DNA of 9,922 nucleotides from UBA8437 sp003445035 (GCA_937901285.1 CALCHI010000219.1:1-9922); one strand, 5' to 3'. Numbered from the stretch's first letter, positions 1 to 8,587 are shown. Notes: generated by a model from the sequence alone, not told the origin. Translations and numbers: made by a program.

Positions 1-2151
1 CGCGTGGCGGGCGCCCTTCATATAATAGAAGTTGCCTTTGGCATCGGTCTGCAGATCCATCGCAAATTCGTGGAAGTGTTCGGTGACCTGGGCGTCATTG
101 TTGAAGTTCTCGTAGAAGTCGGTTTCGCCGTCGTCGTTTCGGTCGACCAGGTGTGTGATCTGGTCGCGGCCCAGGACATAGATCTGGTCGTCGACGATCC
201 TCAGTCCCAGTGGCTGGAACAGCCCGGCTGCAACGCGTTTCCACGTCAGTTTGCCGGCGGTCGACTTGTCATCGCCATCGAGTGCGGTGCCCAGACCTGA
301 GACGATCCAGACATCCCCCTGCCAGGTGCAGACGGCCGCCCGGCTGGCGTTTGAGAAATAGTCGAAGCCTCCCAGTCGCATCCAGCAACGCCACGGATTC
401 TTTGACGGCAGTGTTATCTCATCGATTGCCAGCGGGGCCTTCGCGTCTCCCCGTCGCATCGAGGTCCGGACGGTTTCCCTCCACTGGGTAGCCGCTCCTC
501 GGGCCAGGTCACCCCAGAAAGGGCTCGCCGGTGCCTTTCTCAGTTTTGCGGCCGTGGCGACAACATCTTGTCCGGGGCCCTGCCAGGTGAGAATCGAGAT
601 TCGGCGAGTCGTCTTGGCCGGGGGCAATACCAGCCGGAGTGCTTCCCCGGTGGTGTCCCATCGGGCCCCGGCCGCTCCCTTGACGACGGAGGCGACGACG
701 GTCTTTTTGAGCCAGTTGGTCCTGGTGGCCGGACGGGCCCGGTCGCGTGGCCCGATGCGAACCTGGGCCTGGCCATTGAACGACAGTGCCAGGCCGCGGT
801 GGCCGGGCACCAGCCGTCCCCCCTGGTTGTGACCCAGAAAACCGCCACCAGAGAGGTTGGCAATCCGAGAGGGCACTTGCCCTTTGGTCGGCTTGTCTCC
901 GTCAAAGGTCCATCGGGCTGCTCGGCCCTGGACGATCTCCTGGTCCCTGGCCAGTCTCGCGATGTCGTTGACGGGCAGCGTTCGGTGAAAGAACTGGATG
1001 TCGTCCAGGGCGCCATTGAGCGGCGGCATGAAATTGGTGGCGGTGTAGCCCAGGCGGACGATGTGGTTCTTTTCGTCGGCGGATTTCAGTTCCTTGGCCC
1101 CGTCGGGACGGCCGTCGAGGAAGAGACGGGTCTGGCCGCTGTTGTGCGAGTAAGTGACGGCGGCGTGGTGCCACTTGCCGTCGTTGACCGGACGCGAGCC
1201 GATGACGACTCCCAACCATCCGACATCGAACCCGAGCTTGCCGTCGCGGACGAAAAAGGTCTTTCCCTTGGGCACCCACTCGCCGCTGACGGCCGCCCGG
1301 CTGAAGATCGTGCCGATACCGGAGGTGGTTTTGATCCAGGCCGAGACGGTGAAGTCCCGAGCAAGTCCAATCTGTCCGGGAGCGGGTCCGCCGCTGGCGG
1401 CCAGCACGGCGATCGACTTAGCGAGCCGCGGGTCGGGGCGTTTCTGTGGTTTTCCGCGGTCGTCGACGACCGTGACGGCGGCTCCCGTGGTGGCGGCCAA
1501 CTGGACGGCCTGCGGCGTGGTTGACGGTCCGACCTCGAGCAGGCGTTCGAGGACGTGGCGGTCTCCGATGGTGACCAACCGGGGTTGTTCGCGGACGGAT
1601 GTCCTGCCGACGGTGTACTCGAGCACCACACGTGATCCCTGGCGATGCAGGCCCTTCCAGTGGGCCCACTTCCTGGGCAGCGGTCCGTAGGCCACGCCGT
1701 CGACTCCCCGGAGCCGCGTGTCCTTCCAGTTGTTCCCTTTTTTTTCGTTGTCGTTGTTCCGTGATGAGGCCCAGCCGGCGGCGTTGCCGTTGGAGAACAT
1801 CAGGTTTCCGACCAGTCGCGGGTGGGTCGCGTGGCGACCGTCCATCGCGATGCCCTGCCAGTTAATGAATCCCCGTCCGGTCCAGAATCCGGCGACCCGC
1901 ATCGTATCGGTGTCGAACAGCACGAAGGCGTTGCCCTGGGACACACCACCGGGTCCGTCATCGAGCCGGATGGCGATGCCTTTCTGGGCGATGTTGCCGG
2001 AAGCCACCTCGATCGAGGCGGTCAGGAACGCGCCGTAATCCATGTCAATGTACGGCTTGCCGGTCAGCTTGATGTCGGTGTCCTGAGCGGTGGCCGTCGC
2101 GACCCAAAGCAGGCTCAGTGCGAGTCCTCGGGAAATTGACATGATGCTCAT
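1..2151 (-). CDS. Exported DUF6797-type protein with LamG domain and start of a beta-propeller (3' end cut by window edge)
   Basis: The frame stays open from the ATG at 2151 to position 1, giving 717 residues without a stop; the C-terminus is outside the window. Residues 1-22 form a Sec-type signal peptide (hydrophobic run LALSLLWVATATA, likely cut before Q23). Residues about 34-215 resemble DUF6797: MDYGAFLTASIE near 37, then KGIAIRLDDGPGG, FDTDTMRVAGFWTG and a GWA motif. Residues about 250-405 are a LamG/concanavalin-A-like domain (FTVSAWIKT, GKWHHAAVTY, TRLFLDG, GALDDIQFF). Residues about 540-717 look like the first blades of a propeller with conserved segments such as CTWQGDVWIVSG, LGLRIVDDQIYVLGRDQ and TEHFHEF. 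Family relatives often continue into cytochrome-like or dehydrogenase-like domains, which cannot be checked here. A second in-frame ATG at 2142 is an equally plausible start; neither has a clear Shine-Dalgarno sequence. The gene begins 29 bp after uxaE and is probably last, or nearly so, in the operon. Location should be periplasmic or cell surface. Domain calls are from pattern memory; substrate unknown. Confidence 0.85.
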   Translation of the reverse strand, partial: MSIMSISRGLALSLLWVATATAQDTDIKLTGKPYIDMDYGAFLTASIEVASGNIAQKGIAIRLDDGPGGVSQGNAFVLFDTDTMRVAGFWTGRGFINWQGIAMDGRHATHPRLVGNLMFSNGNAAGWASSRNNDNEKKGNNWKDTRLRGVDGVAYGPLPRKWAHWKGLHRQGSRVVLEYTVGRTSVREQPRLVTIGDRHVLERLLEVGPSTTPQAVQLAATTGAAVTVVDDRGKPQKRPDPRLAKSIAVLAASGGPAPGQIGLARDFTVSAWIKTTSGIGTIFSRAAVSGEWVPKGKTFFVRDGKLGFDVGWLGVVIGSRPVNDGKWHHAAVTYSHNSGQTRLFLDGRPDGAKELKSADEKNHIVRLGYTATNFMPPLNGALDDIQFFHRTLPVNDIARLARDQEIVQGRAARWTFDGDKPTKGQVPSRIANLSGGGFLGHNQGGRLVPGHRGLALSFNGQAQVRIGPRDRARPATRTNWLKKTVVASVVKGAAGARWDTTGEALRLVLPPAKTTRRISILTWQGPGQDVVATAAKLRKAPASPFWGDLARGAATQWRETVRTSMRRGDAKAPLAIDEITLPSKNPWRCWMRLGGFDYFSNASRAAVCTWQGDVWIVSGLGTALDGDDKSTAGKLTWKRVAAGLFQPLGLRIVDDQIYVLGRDQITHLVDRNDDGETDFYENFNNDAQVTEHFHEFAMDLQTDAKGNFYYMKGARHA

Positions 2152-2180
2152 CGTGTGTTGGGTCCGCTGAAAGAAAGATG

Positions 2181-3473
2181 TCAGTCGGCAGCCGCCAGCC
2201 CCGCTTGTAGAGCGTCGAGATGTCGTTCGAAATGGTCCGCCAGCACCTCGGTGTAGGTTGCCTGTTGGGCCTCGAGCAGGCTGTGAAGCAGTGGGCCCAG
2301 TTCCGGGTCGGTCAGCACCGATCCGAAGGTGCAGTGCAGGATCTGTCGGCCCAGTCCCGTGAAGCCTTCTCCGGCCGGCACCTCGGACCAGAGGCCCAGG
2401 TACTGCCGTTCGAGTTCGACGGGGTCGGAGATCTCTTCGGCGGGAGGGGCCGAGTCGAGAGTGGCCGAGAGATGGTAAGTGGCGCGGTCGGTTTCGAATC
2501 GATCCCGCGAGAACCCGATGATCTTGCGGAACAGCGATTCGTCGTGTCTCGCGGCGACGCGGAGTGCTTCCAGGTAGCTCGTGCCGGCGGTCTTGACGTG
2601 GTAACAGCCTCGGGTGGCACGGGCCAGCATCGCGTACATCGCCAGCTTGTCCGAACCGGAATGGAGGCTGAGCTTGTAGGGGCCGAGTTGTCGAGCCAGG
2701 GCGGCGTGATCGGCGAGCGAGCGGTCCAGGTCCTCGAGGTTCCCCTTGAAATCCACCCCCTTCTCGAAATCGCCGACGAAGCGCGGTGCGAGACTGATCA
2801 GGCGGATCCCGTCGGTCAGGCAGCGGTCGGCGATGATGTAGTGTTCGGCCAGGGTCGTTGGATGGTCGGTTTCATCGACCGAGAGTTCGATCTCATATTC
2901 CCGCCCGGCCAGTCCCTGCACCGCGGCGATGTGACAGGCCAACTCGATCGCGTGGTTGATGGCACGACCGTACTTGACTCCGGCTCGCAGGCAGGCCTCC
3001 TCGGTGCACTCGATCTCCGACCCGGTTTCCAGTGTCAGTTTTCGCCCGCGGTATTCCCCCAGCCATGTCAGTTCTCCCTCGACCTCGGCAAACCGTTCTC
3101 TCAGGGTTGCCTCGTCGTAGTCATCGGCCTTCTCGTCGACGTGATCCGAAGGGTCGATGGTGAAGAAGCTGTAGCCGGCGGCAGCGGTGACGTCGGCGTC
3201 GTCGGTCGTTTTGAGGTGGTCGGCGTCCCCGCCGGTGGGGCCGGTCCAGCCGGCCGTCAGCATGCCGTTCAGCGCGTCGTCGAGCACGTCCTGTGGCGAG
3301 CGGTTGGTGCGAACCATCTCGCGGATGGACTGCTGGGGAAAAATCGGCAAGATGCCGCGGCCCGAGCGTTGCATGGCCAGCACGTGGCCGGGAGTGGCCA
3401 GTCCGATGCGGTCGCCGAAGCCGAAGCTGGGTTCGGTGCCCAGCGTCCGGCAGGGGGCCGAGGTGTCGGTCAT
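2181..3473 (-). CDS. uxaE: Tagaturonate epimerase family protein (UxaE-like)
   Basis: This 430-residue protein matches the UxaE family, which interconverts D-tagaturonate and D-fructuronate (EC 5.1.2.7) in the galacturonate branch of uronate catabolism, first described in Thermotoga. Visible family motifs are SFGFGDRIGLATPGH at 16-30, PQQSIRE at 47-53, GGDADHLKT at 81-89, FTIDPSDH at 104-111, ELSVDET at 196-202, LSLHSGSDKL at 268-277, HVKTAG at 292-297 and LHCTFGSV at 379-386. The invariant-looking His, Asp and Glu residues in these motifs are candidates for metal binding and catalysis. There is no signal peptide or membrane segment, so it is cytoplasmic, unlike every other protein here. Length is about normal for the family. 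It starts 22 bp after the DUF1501 gene, with no strong Shine-Dalgarno sequence, and ends 29 bp before the DUF6797 gene, so it is very likely cotranscribed. No uxaC, uxuB or kdgK partner is in the window. Some relatives act on other ketoses or ketouronates, so the exact substrate is inferred. Confidence 0.88.
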   Translation of the reverse strand: MTDTSAPCRTLGTEPSFGFGDRIGLATPGHVLAMQRSGRGILPIFPQQSIREMVRTNRSPQDVLDDALNGMLTAGWTGPTGGDADHLKTTDDADVTAAAGYSFFTIDPSDHVDEKADDYDEATLRERFAEVEGELTWLGEYRGRKLTLETGSEIECTEEACLRAGVKYGRAINHAIELACHIAAVQGLAGREYEIELSVDETDHPTTLAEHYIIADRCLTDGIRLISLAPRFVGDFEKGVDFKGNLEDLDRSLADHAALARQLGPYKLSLHSGSDKLAMYAMLARATRGCYHVKTAGTSYLEALRVAARHDESLFRKIIGFSRDRFETDRATYHLSATLDSAPPAEEISDPVELERQYLGLWSEVPAGEGFTGLGRQILHCTFGSVLTDPELGPLLHSLLEAQQATYTEVLADHFERHLDALQAGLAAAD

Positions 3474-3495
3474 CGAGCGGGCTCGGCCTTGGGAC

Positions 3496-4899
3496 TCAGG
3501 CGATGATCTGGTGGGCGATCTCGCCGTGCACGTCGGTCAGACGGAAGTCGCGGCCCGAGTAGCGGTACGTCAGCCGCTCGTGGTCAATCCCGGCCAGGTG
3601 CAGGATCGTCGCGTGCAGGTCGTGAACGCTCATTCGGTTCTCGACGGCGTGCATGCCCATCTCGTCGGTCTGACCGTGGATCATGCCGCCCTTGACGCCA
3701 CCACCGGCCAGCCAGATCGAAAATCCGGTGGCGTGATGGTTGCGGCCCCGGGCTCCCTGGGCCGTCGGCGTCCGTCCGAACTCGCCGCCCCAGATCACCA
3801 GTGTTTCCTCGAGCAGGCCGCGGGACTTGAGATCCTTGAGCAACGCGGCGATCGGCTGGTCGCTTTTGCCGGCGTCCCGCCTGTGGTCCATGATGTTGCC
3901 GTGGGCGTCCCAGGGCTGGCCGCTGCCGTAAAAGAGCTGGACCATCCGCACGCCCCGTTCGACCAGTCGGCGAGCGATCAGACAGCCGTCGGCGAACTGG
4001 CCGGAGCCGTAGGTTGAACGGGTGGCCTTGGTCTCGCGGCCGATGTCGAATGCCTCCTGGGCCTCGAACTGCATCCGGTAGGCCATCTCCAGGGAGGAGA
4101 TGCGGGCGTCGAGCTGATTGTCGCTGTCCCGTCGCTTGAGGTGTTCGCGGTTGAGTTTCTGCATCAGATTCAACAGCCGACGCTGCGAGTTGCGGCCGAG
4201 ATTCTGGTTGGTCAGGTTGCCGATGACCTTCTTGGGATCGAGCTTCGAGTTGTTGATGTGGGTGCCCTGGTAGATGCCGGGAAGAAAACTGTTCGACCAC
4301 AGGGCGGGTCCGACGACGGGCTTGCCGGGACAGAGCACGACGAAACCGGGCAGGTTCTGGTTCTCGGTCCCCAGTCCGTAGTTCAGCCACGAACCCATCG
4401 CCGGACGGATTGGCTGCTGGACACCACTGTTCATCATGAACAGGCCGGGCTCGTGGTTGGGGGTCGAGGTGTACATCGAGCGGATCACGCAGATGTCGTC
4501 GATGCAGGTGGAAACGTGGGGGTAGAGATCGCTGACCGGGATGCCGCTCTGGCCCTGGTTGGCGAACTTGAAGGGCGTCGGCATCCACTTGCCGCCGGGT
4601 CCCTTCTTGCCGGCCTGCTTGACCAGTTCGGGCTTGGGATCGAAGGTGTCGACGTGCGAAGGGCCGCCGTTCATGAACAGGAAGATGACCCGCTTGGCCT
4701 TGGGCGTGTGGTGCGGGGACTTGGCGGCCAGGGGGTTGGATGAGGCGATCGAGATGGCCGGAGCGACGGGGGCCTTGGCTGCCGCGTGGACCGATTGCTG
4801 GTCGAGAACTCCAGCGAGTCCGAGCATGCCGAAACCGGCACCCGATTGGGCCAGCATCTGTCGGCGGCTGACCGGAAACAGCGGGACATCATGCGTCAT
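3496..4899 (-). CDS. DUF1501 family protein with twin-arginine signal
   Basis: This 467-residue protein is a DUF1501 member, a family with an alkaline-phosphatase/sulfatase-like fold that is greatly expanded in planctomycetes and of unproven activity. The N-terminus has a Tat signal: SRRQML at 11-16 followed by a hydrophobic stretch to about 32, so it is probably exported folded, perhaps with its metals bound. Family motifs in order are VIFLFMNGGPSHVDTFDPKP (71-90), PNHEPG (147-152), PWDAHG (329-334), WGGEFGRTP (370-378), GRNHHATGF (385-393) and HDLHATILHLAG (426-437). The Asp, Glu and His residues in these resemble the metal ligands of alkaline-phosphatase-fold enzymes, but the usual nucleophile cannot be assigned. 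The start is supported by the position of the Tat motif and by AAGGA nine bases upstream. It follows the PSD1 gene by 53 bp, the classic planctomycete pairing that suggests a joint role at the cell surface, possibly on polysaccharide. Length is typical and no damage is seen. Confidence 0.93.
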   Translation of the reverse strand: MTHDVPLFPVSRRQMLAQSGAGFGMLGLAGVLDQQSVHAAAKAPVAPAISIASSNPLAAKSPHHTPKAKRVIFLFMNGGPSHVDTFDPKPELVKQAGKKGPGGKWMPTPFKFANQGQSGIPVSDLYPHVSTCIDDICVIRSMYTSTPNHEPGLFMMNSGVQQPIRPAMGSWLNYGLGTENQNLPGFVVLCPGKPVVGPALWSNSFLPGIYQGTHINNSKLDPKKVIGNLTNQNLGRNSQRRLLNLMQKLNREHLKRRDSDNQLDARISSLEMAYRMQFEAQEAFDIGRETKATRSTYGSGQFADGCLIARRLVERGVRMVQLFYGSGQPWDAHGNIMDHRRDAGKSDQPIAALLKDLKSRGLLEETLVIWGGEFGRTPTAQGARGRNHHATGFSIWLAGGGVKGGMIHGQTDEMGMHAVENRMSVHDLHATILHLAGIDHERLTYRYSGRDFRLTDVHGEIAHQIIA

Positions 4900-4908
4900 C
4901 GGATCGCG

Positions 4909-4913
4909 TCCTT
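4909..4913 (-). promoter_or_regulatory. Ribosome binding site of the DUF1501 gene
   Basis: On the minus strand AAGGA lies nine bases before the ATG at 4899. It is the clearest Shine-Dalgarno match among the four complete 5' ends in the window and supports the chosen start. The PSD1, uxaE and DUF6797 genes lack a comparable site. Confidence 0.55.
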
Positions 4914-4952
4914 TTCCTGTCGCAGGCCAGGTGGCCCGCGGGTGGAGATCTC

Positions 4953-7900
4953 TCAGTCAATATACGTGAATTCGTTGCTGCCGAGCAGCGCCAGGGCGTA
5001 CTGCAACCACGGCGAGAGCTTATCGTTTTTCTCGGACGAGGCAGCGACCTCCTTGAGAAACTCTTCACCGATCGTCACTTCCGAAGCATTCGGGCGACGG
5101 GCGAACAACAACTGGTACGCCCGGCGAATTCGCTCGGACCCATCATCCGGGACGTCCTTTTCGAGACGCTTGACCAGAGCCTGGGCCTGCTTGTTCATGA
5201 ATCCGCTGTTGAGCACGAACAGCTGTTGCAGGGGGACGGTGGTCGAAGTGCGGCGGTCGCTGGTGATGTTGGGGTCGGGGAAGTCGAAGAGCCTCAGCAA
5301 CTCGTTGAGCTTGTGCCGGGAGACGAAGCCGTAGAGCGTGCGTCGCCGGTTGTTGGCGTCATCGAGTTTCTTGGACGGGCCGCCGAAGGTCAGGTCGAGG
5401 TTGCCCGAAACAGCCAGCATCGCGTCCCGCCAGGGCTCGACTTCGAGCCGTCGCCGGTTCATTCGCCAAAGCAGGCGGTTGTCACCGTCGACGGAGAAAT
5501 TCTTTTCGTTGAAATCGGCGGCACGTCCGTAGGTGGCCGAGAGCAGGATCGTGCGGTGCAGCCACTTCAGCGACCACTTGTTCTCGACCAGTCCGACGGC
5601 AAGCCAGTCGAGCAACCCCGGGTGGGTTGGTCGTTCGCCGAGCGAACCGAAGTTCGACGGGGTGCGGACCAGGCCGAAGCCGAAGTGTCCGGCCCAGACG
5701 CGGTTGACGATCACGCGGGCGGTCAGCGGGTTGTCCGGGGCGGTCAGCGAGCGAGCCAGTTCCAGGCGGCCGCTGCCGGTGGGCTGGAACGCGGTTCGCT
5801 TGCCGGCCGTCAGGATGGCCGGGAACGAACGCGGTGCGACGGCACCCAGGCTGGTGGGGTCGCCGGCGCGGTAGATCTGAAGGTCCTTGCCACCGGAATC
5901 GACCAGCGTGTGCGCGACGTGAATCTGGATTCCGTCGGCGGTCTTCTTGAGCGCCGCGAAACGGTCCCGTCGCGTTTTGAGTCCCGCGGCAGCCTGCTGG
6001 GGCAGCATGCCCGCAGCGTCAGCGGCCGGCAGGGCCAGCAGGCCCTGGTCGAACAGGTGCTCGGAAAGCAGCACGGCGTCGGCGCGGTCCCGTTTCTCGG
6101 TCGTCTTGTCGCCGGGCTTCCTGCCCCTGGCCTTGCGGGCCCTGGCCAGGATCGCCTCGGGCACCGGGGTCATCTCGAGCCGGGCTCCCGAGAAAACGCT
6201 GTGGTCGCTGTTGATCGGGTTGTCGGCCGGGTGGTCGGCGCCGGTGGTCACCAGCGTGAGGAACTTGGCCTCGGGAGGAACAGGAACGGCGAAGGAGGCG
6301 TACTTGCCGTCTCCCTTGAGCGGAGGAGGCAGAGGGCCGGCAAAGTAGTACTGCTTGTCGTTTTCCTCGACCTTCTGTTTTCGACCGTTGACGTACCCGG
6401 CGATGATCGCGTCGTAGACCTCGGGCTTGCTGTGCGGCTTGGAAAGCACCACGGCGGTGTGAACGCTGGAGACACCGGTGCCGACCGAATCGTCGTTGAG
6501 CCCGGCGCGATCAACCTTGAAGAGGAACGCCTGGTCGGCGGGCAACAGCCCCGCCTTGCGGATTTCGTCGAGGTCAAAGGTGATCAGGGCGTTGGCATGC
6601 ATGCCGATGCCCTGTTCGGTTCGGCCCAGGTTCGAGCGGGTCCGCTTGCCGATGGTGCGAATGCCGCCGTCGGTGTTCCAGCCGTCGTTGACGATCTGGC
6701 CGAACTTGTCGCTCGAACTGCCAATGTGGATGAAGTGAAAGCGGACCCCGGGTGAGATCTGGGCGACGTTGCCCCAGCCGGCGCTGATGCGGTCGACTCC
6801 GAGGCTGTTGGCCGAAGCGACCGATTTGAAGCGGTCCGATCCGATGGCCGATTCCAGGGAGGTGCCGGCGGTGTCATCGAAGAGGTTGCCGAGCGGGATG
6901 TGGCCGGGCTTGACCCGGGCCTTGTCCTTGGCCTTGACGAACGCGACGTCGGCGCCGAACCGTTCGAACAGTTCCTTGTGTCTTGGCAGACGGGTCTTGA
7001 CCGCCTTGGCGATGTGTTCGCCAGCAGCCTTGACCGCCTGCCGTTGGTCCTTGTCCCCGGAGAGGTCCTTCTTCGGGTCCTGGCCCTTGATCAACTCGAA
7101 CCATCCGGCCAGGTGGGGCCGTTTGGCTCCCCGCTTGCGGTTGAAGAGGTACTTCTCCCAACGCTTGATCAGTTCCTGGCTGAGCTTGAGTTCCTTGGCA
7201 ACCTTTTCGACCAGCTTCTTGTTCTTGCCGTTGGTGATACGACGGTTGTGCAACACCCAGCCGCCGACGACGTAGTCGGGGATGCGGTCGACCAGGTCGG
7301 GACGCAACAGGCGGGCCTGTTCGTCGAGGTAGCGGTCGATGACCAGTTGTTGGTCCTTGACCGCCTGGTCGGCCTTCTGTTTTTTCGAGACGATCTGCTG
7401 GGAGACGATCGGGCGTTCGCGGTACTGGGAGCTCGAGAAGATTCCGGCCAGGCCGTAGTAGTCTTCGACCGTAAACGGGTCGTACTTGTGATCGTGACAC
7501 CGGGCACACGAGACGGTCACTCCCAGCAGCCCCCGGGTGAGCGTGTCGACCCGGTCGTCCCATTCGTCGGCCAGGGCCTTGGCCTTTTCTCCGTTGTCCT
7601 GGTAGTAGACCGGTCCCATCGCAAAGAAGCCCAGGGCGGCCAGACGGTCGTGCCGGTCGGAGGCGTCTCCAACCAGGTCGGCGGCCACCTGGTTGCGGAT
7701 GAACTCGTCGTAGGGCATGTCGGCGTTGAGTGAGCGGACGACCCAGTCCCGGTAACGGTGTCCATGTGGGTACCGTCGGGCCTTGAAGGTGTGAGCCTGG
7801 TCTTCGGCGTAGCGGGCCACGTCCAGCCAGTGGCGGGCCCAGCGTTCGCCGTAATGCCGGGACTGCAGCAGCCGGTCGACGACACGGGCGAACGCGGCTG

Positions 7901-8561
7901 GCTGGTCGTCGTTGATGAACGCTTCGACCTCTTTCGGAGTCGGCGGCAAACCGGTCAGTCCGAAGGTGACCCGTCGGATCAGCGTCGGCCGGTCGGCGGC
8001 CGGAGCGGTCTTCAGCCCGGCGGTCTCCAGGCGAGCCAGCACGAACCGATCGACCTCGTTCCGGACGTCCGACTCGTCGGAGAGTTTCGGGAGAGGGGGT
8101 TTCCTGGGCGGAGTGAACGACCAGAACTTCAACGCCTCGGGGTAGTTGATCTGCTTCCTCGGTCGTGCCTTGATCACCTCGGTTCGCGGGTCCGGTGCCC
8201 CCTGGCGGATCCAGGTCTCGAAGTCGGCGATCACCGACTTGGGCAGCTTGCCACTGGGTGGCATTTCGAGCCCGTCGTACTTCAGTGCCTGCAGTAACAG
8301 GCTCTCGGCCGGCTTGCCCGGCAGTACCGCCGGACCGGTTTCGCCACCCCGAGCGACCGCCTGGCGGTTGTCCAGTCGCAATCCACCCCGCAGGATCTTG
8401 GCCTTCGCCGAGTGGCAGCTGTAACACTGCTTGACCAGCACCGGCCGGATTTTCTTCTCGAAGAATTCGATCTGTGCTGGCGAGGGTTTTTTGTCGGCTG
8501 CGGTGAGCGTCGACGTGACCAGCAGGCAGGCGAACAGGCCAACGGGGAGAGGACGTGGCAT
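4953..8561 (-). CDS. PSD1-type protein: PSCyt1, DUF1549, NPCBM-like insert, DUF1553
   Basis: This 1202-residue secreted protein has the standard planctomycete PSD1 architecture. A signal peptide covers residues 1 to about 21 (LFACLLVTSTLTAA). The PSCyt1 domain (about 25-125) holds a CYSCH heme-type motif at 46-50 and the LRGGLRLD and EMPPSGKL segments. DUF1549 (about 165-380) contains RRVTFGLTGLPPTP, YGERWARHWLDVARYA and a second CxxCH, CARCH at 352-356, followed by DHKYDPF. Residues 381-560 are charged, Lys-rich and helical, with possible coiled coil. Residues about 620-800 resemble an NPCBM carbohydrate-binding module (GIGMHANALITFDLDEIRKAG at its start, then SDHSVFSGARLEM). DUF1553 (about 932-1190) contains NPLTARVIVNRVWAGHFG, RRRLEVEPWRDAML and PLQQLFVLNSGF. 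The length is at the long end for the family because of the insert. Whether heme is really bound, and what is oxidised or cut, is not established. It is the first gene of the probable operon, behind a promoter candidate at 8619-8647, and has no Shine-Dalgarno sequence. Confidence 0.94.
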   Translation of the reverse strand: MPRPLPVGLFACLLVTSTLTAADKKPSPAQIEFFEKKIRPVLVKQCYSCHSAKAKILRGGLRLDNRQAVARGGETGPAVLPGKPAESLLLQALKYDGLEMPPSGKLPKSVIADFETWIRQGAPDPRTEVIKARPRKQINYPEALKFWSFTPPRKPPLPKLSDESDVRNEVDRFVLARLETAGLKTAPAADRPTLIRRVTFGLTGLPPTPKEVEAFINDDQPAAFARVVDRLLQSRHYGERWARHWLDVARYAEDQAHTFKARRYPHGHRYRDWVVRSLNADMPYDEFIRNQVAADLVGDASDRHDRLAALGFFAMGPVYYQDNGEKAKALADEWDDRVDTLTRGLLGVTVSCARCHDHKYDPFTVEDYYGLAGIFSSSQYRERPIVSQQIVSKKQKADQAVKDQQLVIDRYLDEQARLLRPDLVDRIPDYVVGGWVLHNRRITNGKNKKLVEKVAKELKLSQELIKRWEKYLFNRKRGAKRPHLAGWFELIKGQDPKKDLSGDKDQRQAVKAAGEHIAKAVKTRLPRHKELFERFGADVAFVKAKDKARVKPGHIPLGNLFDDTAGTSLESAIGSDRFKSVASANSLGVDRISAGWGNVAQISPGVRFHFIHIGSSSDKFGQIVNDGWNTDGGIRTIGKRTRSNLGRTEQGIGMHANALITFDLDEIRKAGLLPADQAFLFKVDRAGLNDDSVGTGVSSVHTAVVLSKPHSKPEVYDAIIAGYVNGRKQKVEENDKQYYFAGPLPPPLKGDGKYASFAVPVPPEAKFLTLVTTGADHPADNPINSDHSVFSGARLEMTPVPEAILARARKARGRKPGDKTTEKRDRADAVLLSEHLFDQGLLALPAADAAGMLPQQAAAGLKTRRDRFAALKKTADGIQIHVAHTLVDSGGKDLQIYRAGDPTSLGAVAPRSFPAILTAGKRTAFQPTGSGRLELARSLTAPDNPLTARVIVNRVWAGHFGFGLVRTPSNFGSLGERPTHPGLLDWLAVGLVENKWSLKWLHRTILLSATYGRAADFNEKNFSVDGDNRLLWRMNRRRLEVEPWRDAMLAVSGNLDLTFGGPSKKLDDANNRRRTLYGFVSRHKLNELLRLFDFPDPNITSDRRTSTTVPLQQLFVLNSGFMNKQAQALVKRLEKDVPDDGSERIRRAYQLLFARRPNASEVTIGEEFLKEVAASSEKNDKLSPWLQYALALLGSNEFTYID

Positions 8562-8574
8562 GGCGTTTGGCGAT

Positions 8575-8587
8575 CCCCGTGTTGGGG
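8575..8587 (-). repeat. Short C4/G4 hairpin in the predicted leader of the PSD1 gene
   Basis: The minus strand reads CCCC-AACAC-GGGG, a four-pair all-GC stem with a five-base loop, ending 13 bases before the ATG at 8561. The GGGGA at its 3' arm is the only weakly Shine-Dalgarno-like purine run in this leader, so the fold could hide it. Such short stems also arise by chance in G+C-rich DNA. Confidence 0.25.

Noticed and set aside
568..1524. 318-codon plus-strand frame and several 80-180-codon minus-strand frames in the first 2 kb
   Set aside because: All lie within the long minus-strand frame of the DUF6797/LamG gene, which alone gives a signal peptide and conserved domains.
2220..3506. 428-codon plus-strand frame almost exactly opposite uxaE
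   Set aside because: The mirrored length is striking, but the minus-strand product has many UxaE motifs and this one has none. Lack of stop codons in the antisense frame is expected at this base composition.
5226..6755. 509-codon plus-strand open frame opposite the PSD1 gene
   Set aside because: It is antisense to well-conserved DUF1553 and NPCBM-like coding sequence and has a biased Val/Gly/Arg composition with no motif.
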